Shown in pieces: positions 1 to 10,900 of a DNA stretch of 64,000 nucleotides. The notes beneath the pieces were generated by a model that was not told the origin of the DNA, ran no database searches, and worked only from the letters and a program-made list of their open reading frames with translations. The translations under genes were made by a program, and so were the position numbers. Numbering within the stretch: the stretch's first letter is position 1; each line of letters begins with the position of its first letter. Source of the stretch: Adineta ricciae (Eukaryota; Rotifera; Eurotatoria; Adinetida; Adinetidae); contig CAJNOJ010000035.1 in NCBI GenBank assembly GCA_905250025.1, forward strand, positions 186,001-250,000, given 5' to 3'.

Positions 1-1532
1 TATGAATGTTAGTGATAAACAATATCTCTTCGAAGTATTAATCGGTAGTACACGCAGTCATTTATGGGATCAAATGCAAGTCTGGGAAGATGTTTTTCTC
101 GATGCCGTTGCCCAAGAACGTGACATCATTGGTCTCGATCAAGGACCAGCTGAAATGATGGAACGGTAATGAACTAACAAATTTTGCAGATGAAATGTTA
201 CTTTCTGTATGTGACAGGTATTATTCGCTATCGAACGCGGATCGTAAGCGTCTAGAACTAGACGAAGATCGTCTGCTCGCGGTGATGCTTTATAATCTCG
301 TTGCTTTTATGATCATGATGCGTGTTAGCAAAGAAGAAATCCGCCGTAAGATTCGTCGTGTTCTCGGCCGCTGTCATATTGGTTTAACGATGAGTCAACA
401 AGTGAATGAACTATTAGACAATATCGCCTATTTAGTAAATACAAGTCACGATCAGATTTTCTTTCGAGCACCTATCTTCGTATTTAGAGTGGTAATGATG
501 TTGATCTACGTCCTGCTGGCAGTCGACTCTTACAAAAGCAAAGTTTCACCGTACATTGGGGAACAGATAACACAGGAGATATGTTGTTCATGGAAGTGTG
601 GGATGATTGTATTATCTTACGAAGTGTCCTTGGTGAAGTTTATGATCGATGTTGGTTCGAGAAGCTAGTCAATATGACATTTTGTCCAAAGACAAAAGTT
701 CTGTGTTTATGGCGAAAAGCTGATGGAGAAACACAACTTAATAAGTTCTACACCAAACGCGTAAGTCAAAACAGAAAGCGCTAATAAATGGAGACTTTTC
801 TAAATTGAATTTTGTTCCAGTGTCGAGATTTATACTTTTCAATTAAAGAAGCAATGGAAAAAGCAGCATCACGAATGAAAGGTTCATTACCAGGTACGTA
901 GAAGCAGAATCCATTCCATCAGTAATTACCAACAATTGTTTTCTACAACAGGTCAAGAATTGGGCGGAGAATTTCCTATTAAAGATATGAATACAGGCGA
1001 AGGTGGTATTTTACAAGTCTGTCTTGAAGGAATCTGTTTGACATTCGAAAATGATAAAGTACAAATCATCAAAGTTAATTATCGATCAACTATGTTCGCA
1101 AATTTTCTTCTAGGAATTTATCGAATTGCCAAAGATTCGTAAGTGTACTACACAAAAAGGCGATATCTTTGTTCTTGAAGAATTCGGTATGTCACATTAT
1201 CAATAAAAAAATCTTTCACCTGCAACTTTTCATTCCTACAATAGACCCTAATACAAAACAAATCCTGATTAGAAAATACAAATCTCCAACGGTAAGTTTT
1301 CTCGTTCAATGTCGTATTTACTGTTGTCTTGTATCCATGTTGCTTGCGTCTTCTCTCTGTCCATGTCTAGGCGAGTAATATTCTACTTGCTTTTCATCGT
1401 GTTGTGTCCATTGTTGTTGAACGACGAAAACTAGCAGCGGCTAACAATGTATCCAATGGTATTAATCATCAACTTATCAATGGCTTAGGTATCAGCAATA
1501 GCCTTTTGTTTTGTTATATATTGCTTTGTTAA
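1..1532 (+). CDS. MADD: MADD-like Rab3 GDP/GTP exchange factor, C-terminal part (5' truncated)
   Basis: Eight exons read as one protein that follows the C-terminal region of MADD/DENN-type Rab3 exchange factors: 1-165, 218-434, 488-760, 821-893, 952-1058, 1114-1186, 1245-1291 and 1371-1532. Matching landmarks include [60 protein letters not shown] and the [15 protein letters not shown] stretch before the last third. In animals MADD activates Rab3/Rab27 for synaptic-vesicle traffic and binds TNF-receptor death domains; that is family knowledge. The DENN module lies upstream of the window. Splicing keeps frame throughout. The last exon may stop at 1530-1532, or splice after 1488 to an acceptor near 1583 and stop at once; both give nearly the same product. 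Confidence 0.9.
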
Positions 1533-2780
1533 AAGATCCGTAAAACCACTTTAATTCATACGTTCTGTTTGTAAATTTTAGGCTGATCGTATTTGTTATG
1601 CCATTCTATGTGTTTTCTCATACTTGGCAGCTGGCAATGACCAACAGCAGTCATAGAAGATCTCATTTTCGATTCCATTGACAAATGCGTGATAAAAGCT
1701 GTTGATGTTTCTTCGAACCTTCTCTCTCTCTTTCTTTCTTTCTTTTCTGTAAGAATTTTTCTTATTTATACAACCCCATTGTCTTCCTTGTCTCGTCATT
1801 GAAATTCTGTTCTAGTCATATTTAGTTCACACGTATGTTAACAATACAGTGCAACAGAATGATGATGAATTAATATATTCGTGTGTGTATGTAACGTCGA
1901 TGTATTTGTATTCGTCTTTCTTCTACATTCGTTCTGGTTTTTTTTTCGCTCTTGCTTTCATTTTCTCATAGTAGACAAGATATTCGAAAAGAAAAAAAAA
2001 TCACACATTTCGTTTTATTTGTCGTTTACTCATTTTGATTGGATCTTATTTATCTTCTTCATTTTCTCTCTTTCATCTCATGTGTACAGTGTTCTTTTAT
2101 TTCACTTTTACCGATTCCCAAAAAAAATATATTCCTCACCAAATATGCAATAGAACTTCAGCTTGTTTATCTATGCAAGAATAACACCAATACAAACATG
2201 TCGAAGAAATTTGTTCGGAATAGGAATTTCATCATTGTTGAGTATGGAACGATTTGGTCGTGAAAGGAGAAGTCGTTTGTATTCACTAATATTCATTGTT
2301 TTCCTATTGATTCAACGCCTTCGAACGATTAGCAATTCAATTTCAACTAGCAGCATCGAACTTGATCCATATTGAGTCACTTGTTAATTTATCATCTGTT
2401 TGTTGATATTGACTTCTTTGAACTAATCCATCGACTTATCCGGAAGTCGCTGTTCTTTTCTTTCTTTCGAGAGAAATAAAATTCTGCCAGAATGAATAGA
2501 TGTTTTGACGTATTTTGTTTTGATGGTTACGCGTAGGTGAAGAATTATTTTGACAACATCAACATTAAGAAACGATTCTCATTTTTATTTCTTTTTCTTC
2601 TCGATTTGTAACAAACAAACCATTCTCTCATCAAATATACAGATGATCCTTTCCTCTCTTCTTTAATTCGCCTTAACTACACATTCTTCTATATATATAT
2701 ATATAGACACATCCGCTTTACTTAATTCCATTCGAAACGAACGCTTCTAATTAAATTGTCTCCATTTCCGAACTTACAAA
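1533..2780. other. gene-poor interval, 3' of MADD to neuropeptide-like gene
   Basis: AT-rich sequence with pyrimidine tracts, poly-A runs and a short TA repeat at 2691-2705. The open frames here are short, phenylalanine/serine-rich translations of pyrimidine tracts. No splice-consistent gene or RNA was recognised. The right end probably holds the promoter and 5' UTR of the gene starting at 2781. Confidence 0.5.
2691..2705. repeat. (TA)n microsatellite
   Basis: Fifteen bases of alternating A and T about 75 bp upstream of the neuropeptide-like start codon. It could act as a TATA-type element, but position alone does not show that. Confidence 0.7.
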
Positions 2781-3173
2781 ATGAAAACTGAAATCATTTT
2801 CACTGCTCTAATGTTTATCACCATTGTCTTATCCGGTATGAAAGAAAAAAAAACCCAACTTTTTATCTACATTATCTCTCGTGTTCTTTTAGTGAAAAGT
2901 CGACCTATGTATGATAGAGAGTCTGATATAAAAACATTAAGAAATTATTTTGTTGAATCTCCAAGTTACTCGGATCTGTTGGCACTGTTGGTCAATTCCA
3001 AGACATTGTCAGACAAGCAGAAAGAACATCATCATACCACGGGACATCGAACGAAGCAGGCGACAACTGGCAAACATCATTTGGTGTCGCACCCAACTCG
3101 ACCAATAGGTCGCCGCACGCGATTATCCAGTTCCTACGGACGAAAATCTCACTGGGATACGTTTTTTGGATAG
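2781..3173 (+). CDS. secreted small-peptide precursor, candidate neuropeptide prohormone
   Basis: Two exons, 2781-2835 and 2893-3173, encode about 111 residues. Residues 1-18 (MKTEIIFTALMFITIVLS) form a clean signal peptide. The rest has no cysteine and is basic and His-rich. The last 25 residues carry the grammar of an amidated-peptide precursor. PIG is followed by RR, SSSYG by RK, and the protein ends SHWDTFFG, where the terminal Gly would be the amide donor. Expected products are therefore an amidated TRLSSSY-type and an amidated SHWDTFF-type peptide. An AATAAA signal begins two bases after the stop codon, giving a very short 3' UTR. I do not recognise the peptide family. It could instead be another small secreted protein, but the terminal Gly and dibasic sites favour a neuropeptide. 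Confidence 0.72.
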   Translation: MKTEIIFTALMFITIVLSGMKEKKTQLFIYIISRVLLVKSRPMYDRESDIKTLRNYFVESPSYSDLLALLVNSKTLSDKQKEHHHTTGHRTKQATTGKHHLVSHPTRPIGRRTRLSSSYGRKSHWDTFFG

Positions 3174-3174
3174 A

Positions 3175-3180
3175 AATAAA
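3175..3180 (+). other. polyadenylation signal of the neuropeptide-like gene
   Basis: AATAAA lies almost directly after the TAG stop at 3171-3173. Confidence 0.6.
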
Positions 3181-4951
3181 TGAAATTGCTTTCAGCCTTG
3201 ACATGCATACATAAACTCCTGTTTGCATCTAGTCACACAAAACAATCTATTATTGTGTGGCAAAGTTGAAACATTTTTTTTTCGAATAACAATCTCACGG
3301 TAGTGATTTTTTAAAAGTTGTTTGTTTTCGTTTTTCCTTTCTTACATTTCTTTCAAATATGTTTGAAAAATATTTTGCAAGCAAATCGAAAGTAAAGTTG
3401 ATTTTTGATCAATATTGGTTATTTGAAAAACGATATAATTCACTGACGTCAAAGAAGATAAATTTCTTGTCGTAAAGTCTAGCACTTCATATAGATTTCT
3501 GATCAAATTGAAAAGAAATGTATATGCGTTGCGTAGGTAGAAGACTTATCTAATATTACTGAGTGCATTTGCCTATTTGAGTATTGACAAATTCTAAAAT
3601 AAGCAGAGGATATGTCAGGAGTATTTTGTTTACCGCTTCTCGTCTAATGAGATTATACATTCAATTAATTATCTCTTCACACGTTTGACGTGTCACATAT
3701 ATTCTTATCGTTTACTATATTGAGACGGTCTGTACTCACAATGATCTGTTTAATCAAACAAATTAGATTGTACTTTACAGAAGTTGCACTGTTAGTATAT
3801 GAACCAGCATTACGGCAAAACACCGAGTACTTTCACATGCTTTTTGTAAAAGCCTCAGGAAAAATAGTACAAAGAAATTTACTTTAGAGTGCAGCGTCTT
3901 TTTACTTGAAACGTGACCATCCATGTGCGAAAAAGATGATTTCACAAATTTCAAGTTGAGTGGACAGAGAAATGATTCATAGAGAAAGCAAAATGTCACA
4001 TCTGCATTTGGTACTAATATGAAATAAAAATGCAGAACAGCTTGTACATGCATCATACCTTCCTATTTTCTGGTTTATATAGTTATATACAATTAACTAA
4101 ATAAACAATTACAATAAAAGATAAAGGCCATCAATAACGAAGAGAGTCTCAATAAAAGTCTTCATTCTAGATTATCAACTCAACATGTGTTTATCTCATC
4201 TATCTGTTCAAGTGTGAGATGAAGTATAGACAGCTGTCCTAGACCAAACACAAGTTTTCCAAGTTCTGTAAAGATGAACCATATTCTAATAGCAAGAACT
4301 ATAGCTCAATGAAAAACATTCGTATGTGATGGGGACCGTGAATGTACTGCATATGGACAATTAGCCCTGTCGAGGATATCGAGATGCCGTTGTGACACAC
4401 ATTGCTTAAAAATGTACATCGAGCTCTTCTACGTAGTTTCGATTGCAACTCACAAATGTTTTCAGATTCTTGCACTAGAAAAATGTAATATGATGTTACA
4501 ATTATCGCATGCGATTTTTCGAATAATTCATACAGTGTGTTTTTAAATCAAATTGAAACGAAGCATAACAGGTGCCATGTAATCCTTGAAAAGAAATTAT
4601 TCTTTTCTATAATTACAGAGTATTAGTAGATAAGTCGCGAATTGTATTTTTCTTTCTTGATAATTATACTTGGTTATAGAAAAAGAAGGCGTTTGCCAAT
4701 CACTTCAGTTTAAGGACAACTGTCGAACATGACTCATTCATACCTTACTACATCTGATAATGTAAGAATATTGTTTTTTTTTCTTTCTTTCTGCGAATAC
4801 ACATACAAGGGCTCGTTATTGATAAAGAAAAGCAAATGGGTTGAAGCATAAGCTAGATAAAATAATAGAACAGAAGGTGGATGATTCGAGTATTCAAACA
4901 GTAGTTATTATTTATAAGACGCCTGGTTGATAGTCGAAGAAAGTAGATATA
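3181..4951. other. gene-poor interval
   Basis: About 1.77 kb of AT-rich DNA between two plus-strand genes. Open frames at 3690-3887 and on the minus strand at 3775-4056 overlap each other, have no family resemblance and have no splice partners. I found no tRNA-like boxes, inverted-repeat ends or gene. It is one of the longest such gaps in the window. Confidence 0.45.
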
Positions 4952-7437
4952 ATGACGAACGATAAAGTCGAAACTACAAAGTCTGAATGCACTCAATCTC
5001 GTCATCCATTAGAACCATTGTCATTGGCTGAAATTGAACGTGCTGTGGAAGTTTTGAAGAAGCAAAGTGACAAAATAACGGCAACGACACGTTTTGTGTC
5101 AATAACATTGCATGAAGCACCAAAGGAAAAAATATTGAATCCATCGAACGAAGTGATTTCCCGCGAAGCCGATGTTGTTCTTTTCGATAATGGAACGAAT
5201 TCTTGCTATGAAGCACGAGTCAAGCTGGAAAACGAAGGTCAACTTATATCACTGGAACACATTGCAAATGTCCAAGCGACGATGACTGTCGATGAACAAG
5301 TTGAATGTGAACAAGCAGTACTTCGATCAGTTCAATTTCAAGAATTGATACGTGAACATTATGGTATCGATGATGTCAGTCGAGTGATGGTCGACATATG
5401 GTCAAGTGGGTACTATGGAGAAGAAGAAGAACGTACACGTCGTCTAGCAAGACCATTGTGTTTCGTTCGATCTCATCCGAATGATAATGGATATACACAT
5501 CCAATTGAAGGCTTACGGCCTGTAGTCGATCTCAATTTAAGTGAGTACAAAGATTTGAATTAAACAAATATTGTGCCTTTTGCTTCGAATAGTGGAAGTT
5601 ATTCGTATTGAGATTTACAATCATTATCCCATTCCGTATATTAGCTGTGAATATACATCGGATCAAGTGTCGAAAGTTCGTACTGATATTCGACCGTTAG
5701 AAATCGTTCAACCTGAAGGTCCAAGCTTTCAGATCAATGGTTATCAAGTATCATGGCAAAAATGGTCATTTGTTATCGGTTTTACTATGCGACAAGGTTT
5801 AGTTCTTCATCATTTGACCTACGACAACCGTTCAGTATTGTACCGAGCTGCACTAAGTGAAATGGTTGTTCCCTATGGTGATCCAGCTGAACAACAAGCG
5901 AGAAAAAATGCATTCGATTGTGGTGAATACGGTTTAGGGTGTTGCACGAATAGTCTGGAACTTGGCTGTGATTGTCTTGGTTACATAAAATATTTCGATG
6001 CAAATATGTGTACCAGTCGTGGAGAACTCTTGGTGATCAAAAACGCCATTTGTCTTCACGAAGAGGACGTCGGCATTCTATGGAAGCATACAGATCGTCG
6101 GTTAAATAATCCAGAAGTAATTTTTCATGGAAAACATGCAAAAATCTCTGCTTTTATTTCCTTCATTAGGTACGACGAAGCCGAAGATTGGTTATCTCAA
6201 GTATTGCGACAATCGAAAACTATGAATATGGATTCTTCTGGTAATTAGTCTTCACATTTCTCCTCCAATGAGAAAATCGAGCATAGTTTACGACAAGCTT
6301 CATATGACAAGAGCCATTCCTCTTCTGTGACAAGTAAATGTGGAAGTTCATAAAACATTACTGATAACAGTATGTGCCAACACGTGTAATACGATCTTGT
6401 TTCAGTAGAATAATTAGGTCCTAAAAGCCCTTTCGTAATATCTATAAAAGCAGAAGAAGAATTAGAATATGAGTTCTTCATTATTAACGATCGAATTTTT
6501 TCGGGAAAAGAATGAATATAAATGATTTATAGACCATAATTTATTCAAAAACATCAAGCTCGAACCTAAAAAATACACACCATGCATTGTTAAGCAATAA
6601 CACTCTTCTGTCTGTATTTGTTTTATCGTTATTCCTCTGAGAATCGTACTACACGCGTTCTCTTTTATTAATAGGTATTTGTATCAAGATGCTAGCGTTC
6701 AATTCGAAGTCAAAATGACGGGCATTCTTTCATTAGGCGCTGTACCCCCGGAGAAAAAGTCACCGTATGGCTCATTAATTGCTCCACAATTATTCGCACC
6801 ATATCATCAGCATTTCTTCAACATGCGTCTTGATTTAGCTATAGACGGCATCAATAATACAGCGTACATGATCGATGTCGAGGCTGATCCGGATGATGCT
6901 GCTCACAATCAATTTCACAATGCGTTTCACATCAATAAAATATTGCTCGAAACAGAGAAGCAGGCAAGAAGTAATCTGTGCTTAGAGAAATCTCGTTCGT
7001 GGAAGTTCGAAAACTCCGCCGTTCGAAACGGAGTTGGTGAAGCAACTGGCTACAAACTACATCCGGGTGACAACGCTGTACCATTCAGTTCGTCGAAAGC
7101 TTGGTGGCGCAAGCGTGCAAGTTTTGTGGACTACCATGTTTGGATTACTCCTTTCGACGAGAAGGAAATGTTCGGTTCAGGCAATTATCCCAATCAAAGT
7201 CAGTCCGACATTGGTTTGTTACACTATACTGAACAAGATCGATCCATAGTTAATAAGGACATCGTTCTCTGGTATACATTTGGTGTGACACATATTCCGA
7301 GACAAGAAGATTTTCCTGTCATGCCTGTCGTTACAGCAGGGTTTTCACTTAAACCTAGCGGATTCTTCGATATTAATCCTTCGAATGATCTTCCCAAAGC
7401 GATAAAGAAAACAGTGAAGGAATGTTGTGAAAACTAA
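4952..7437 (+). CDS. copper-containing primary amine oxidase
   Basis: Four exons (4952-5540, 5593-6116, 6170-6240, 6675-7437) encode about 648 residues, the usual family length. These quinoenzymes oxidise primary amines to aldehydes, releasing H2O2 and ammonia. Visible hallmarks are the RKNAFDCGEYGLG segment with the catalytic Asp, the cofactor motif NYEY near residues 388-391 (first Tyr becomes topaquinone), copper ligands in PYHQH near 438-441, and the third His in THIPRQEDFPVMP. The NYEY exon is only 71 nt and is followed by a 434-nt intron, long for this window. The N-terminus has no signal peptide and carries HPLEPLSLAEIERAV, a start style typical of bacterial, fungal and plant enzymes, unlike secreted or membrane animal AOC proteins. 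A cytosolic or peroxisomal enzyme is likely. Origin by horizontal transfer is possible but unproven. Confidence 0.95.
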
Positions 7438-7962
7438 ACTGACATTCCGGTTTTGTTTTATTTTATGTTGTACGACTAGGAAAAAAAAGACAATAAATTT
7501 ATTTATTTGTGTTCTTTTGTGGAAGTAAGCCGATTGAACCATATTTGATTATGTCAATAACGATAAAAACAGTAGATTTTTTTCTCGTCTTTCTTTTTCC
7601 TTCGTAATCGTTTGATTTGTTGTATGTGTGTGTGAATGAGGAAGAGGGAACGCTTGTGATTGATATATACAAAAAAAAAAGAAACTACGAGAAAAGAGAG
7701 AGACAGAGAGAACTCGTTTTTTATCGGAGCAAATGTAGTGAGCACAAGAAAAGAATGAGGAGTAAGTAAAAAACGCTAACATAGAATGTCGAAGAATAGA
7801 CTTTGTAGACATTAACGTATAGAACACGCAAGAGAATTGACGAAGTTTTCTTTCGAACAAATTCTACACATACGCCCCTAGGAGAAAGAGAAGAGCAGTA
7901 GCACAAGAAAGAAAAAAGAGACAGTTAGAAGCACGCCGAACTCGTTTCTATTTGAACATTCG
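7438..7962. other. intergenic, 3' UTR of amine oxidase and 5' region of alpha-2/delta gene
   Basis: An AATAAA at about 7491-7496 fits the amine oxidase 3' end. The remainder is purine-rich (GA-rich on the plus strand). Minus-strand open frames here are translations of that tract. No gene recognised. Confidence 0.5.
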
Positions 7963-10900
7963 ATGAATCTAATGCGCGTACATCAATCTCCATCAATGGC
8001 ATCATTGAGAATTTTTCTAATAATTCTCGTGATTAACATCAAATATGAACGACGTATTCAAGCATCTAATCTGTACGATATTCCAAATGTATCGTTCTCC
8101 AATACATTGCCGACGTATGTTCATACTCGATTTCTTGGTAAATGTGATGAAAAATTAAATTTTTTCTCTTATATTCCCTGTAGAGTTCCTTTGTTATCGT
8201 CAGCAACAAATCAATACTTACGTGATCAATTAGTTTCTCTCACAGAACAATTTTCTGCACTAACATTACCGAGTACAGATAGAATGATGCGCGAAGTTTA
8301 CATGCAATCATCGAATACGTTCATCATTGAGAAACGTAATCTTTCCGAACTTGTGATTGAAATGGCAAATTATACCAATCGTGCTATAATGAAGAAACTC
8401 GAAGCAATCAGAAATCTCGTTACTATCAGCGAACAATCATATCGGCGATTTGCGGAAACCGATGAAGCAACGCGCAATGAAACAGTCAAATTCATGGAAG
8501 TGAGTTCAATTCTAATGTTCTTCCTTTTTCTTTGACTGATGCTATTCATTTCCGAGTAGACCTATGGTTATCTCAGCACCAAACATGTCGAAAATAAAAT
8601 TATCAATACAACGAATGAAAATGCATCTTTAACCAGTTCAACAAGTACGACAACAACGACATCGTCCGCAATTACAATCATAGACAATAGCTCATTGATA
8701 CTTCAAGATCCAGCAACCAAAGTGCCGCTTTCATCTACCACTACTGATTCGAACACAACTGGCTCAGCAGATGAGAATCCGTCAGGGTCTGATGTAGATC
8801 CTGAATATGGGTAAATTCTAATTATGTCGTTGAATAGAGTAAAGAAAACGCGTTCTCTTTCATGTAGAGTATTAAAAAAAGATCTATATATTCAACAGAA
8901 AAAACATTTTGGTGGAGCTTTTGTTAATATTACGCATAGTACAGTCCACGTTCCGACTATAATCTATTATTTAAGTAAGGAAATGCAAAAGACTGTCGTT
9001 CCCTGATCGAGCCTTCCATCGACATGCTTTGCTTTAGATAAAGAAATTCTCCTAACCGCAAATTGGTCATATAATCTTAATCAAGCGTTTATTGATAATT
9101 ATAATCATGATCCCGAGTTAACTTGGCAGTATTTTTGCAGCCAAACAGGTCTTTATCGCGTGTGGCCGGGTCATAAATGGGAGTATCCGGAAGGGGATAC
9201 TGAAAAATTAGATTTGTTCGATTGTCGCGTACAAAATTGGTACATTCGTGCCACATCGTCGCCACGTGATGTGATTATTTTGATTGACGCTAGTGGATCG
9301 ATGACTGGCTTGAAGAAATCCATTGCCGTGCAAACTGTCGAAACAATCTTAGATACATTATCCGATGATGACTTTGTACAAATCATTAAAGTAGAGTTTT
9401 CGCGAGAATCAAGGTCAATGTGTAAAAGTTCTATTGATTGTAGTTTCAAGAAGAACCGGAATTTGTCGACGAGTGCTTTCAAGATGGACTCGTGCAAGCA
9501 ACATTTGAAAACCGTCATGTAATCGTTATAGTCAATGACGATTACTTTTTATCAACTTCGTTTTTCTTGTTGCAGAGATTTCGTCAAACTGTCAATGAAC
9601 CATTCAAAACCAAAGACATCGCAAATTTTTCGAAAGCATTGAACATGGCGTTTGATATTTTAGACCACGCCCGTACAAACATATCACTCACGGAAAATGT
9701 CAGATTATTGTGTCAATGTCACTATTTGACTACAGATAATCAAACTGACGCCCAACGGGAAGCATTCTGTCCAACAGATTTCAATGGTTTGATTAAAAAC
9801 GAATGTCCGGAAATCATTTTTCTTTCCTTCTTTTTCTTTTTCTCTTTTTCTTGCAGTAACTCATTACGATGATGAAGACGAACCATTCCTCGATAGTACG
9901 GGTTGTAATAAAATGATCATGATTGTCACTGATGGTGCTACTGAAACCGCATTAAGTGTTTTTCAAAGTCGAAACTGGACTCCGAATAACGTATCGACAT
10001 GTCATCCTATCGAAGTAAGATTTCTCTATGTCGAAAACTGACTACATATTGTCAACACTTTTCAGACACGTGTATTCACTTACATGATTGGAAGAGAGCT
10101 AGGCGATCCGAAGCATATTCGTTGGATGTCATGTGCTAACAAAGGTGATTTGAAACGATGGTCGTATGAAAGGTTAATCAATTCATTTAGGATATTTTGC
10201 GCATGTGTCGACGTTGGAAGATATCCAAGAGAATGTAGAAGATTACATTCCAGTTACAGCGCGTCCTATTGCTATGTATAATGATCACGTTACCGTATGG
10301 AGTAGTGTATTTCTTGATGTGGAAAGAACCTTACCAATAAAAACATACAAATGGTTTCCATTCAAATTCCCTGACCTCTCGATCTCCATGGATGAATTTA
10401 AGAATAAATCGAAAGTAAGAGAGAAAGAGAAGCAGTTGAAGACAGATGAATTCATTTCATTTCAATAGCCTGTTCATTTGATGATTTCAATTGCCCAACC
10501 TATTCTCAATCCACCAAAAGACGTGAGTTAATTTGCGAATGAAGTGCACTCTATCTTGTTTCTCATGTAAATGTAATAGAAAAAAGACGAGACAATCTTA
10601 CTAGGTGCTGTGGGTGTTGATATTCCTGTGAAACTTATTCAAGAATTCTCACCAAAATATCGAGTAAAGACGTCGACTTCTCTTTCCTTCTTGAAAGTAA
10701 TCCTCGCATTTCTATTTAGCTCGGAGTACATGCTTATTCATTCATGATTAATCACAACGGCTATCTTATGTTTCATCCTGATTTACGGCCTGTCGTATGT
10801 TTGATATAGCCATTTAATATTCTTTTCAAAAGAATTGCGTCTCATCTAGTTGGGTCCATATCGAAAACAAAACTATCATTCAATTGACTTAGATATGGTA

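Noticed and set aside
1881..2375. Overlapping plus-strand frames of 60-90 codons
   Set aside because: Phe/Ser-rich translations of pyrimidine tracts, overlapping in two frames, without splice partners or family likeness.
3690..4056. Opposed frames on both strands in the 3.2-4.9 kb gap
   Set aside because: They overlap antisense, have no recognisable domain, and the DNA composition is that of the surrounding spacer.
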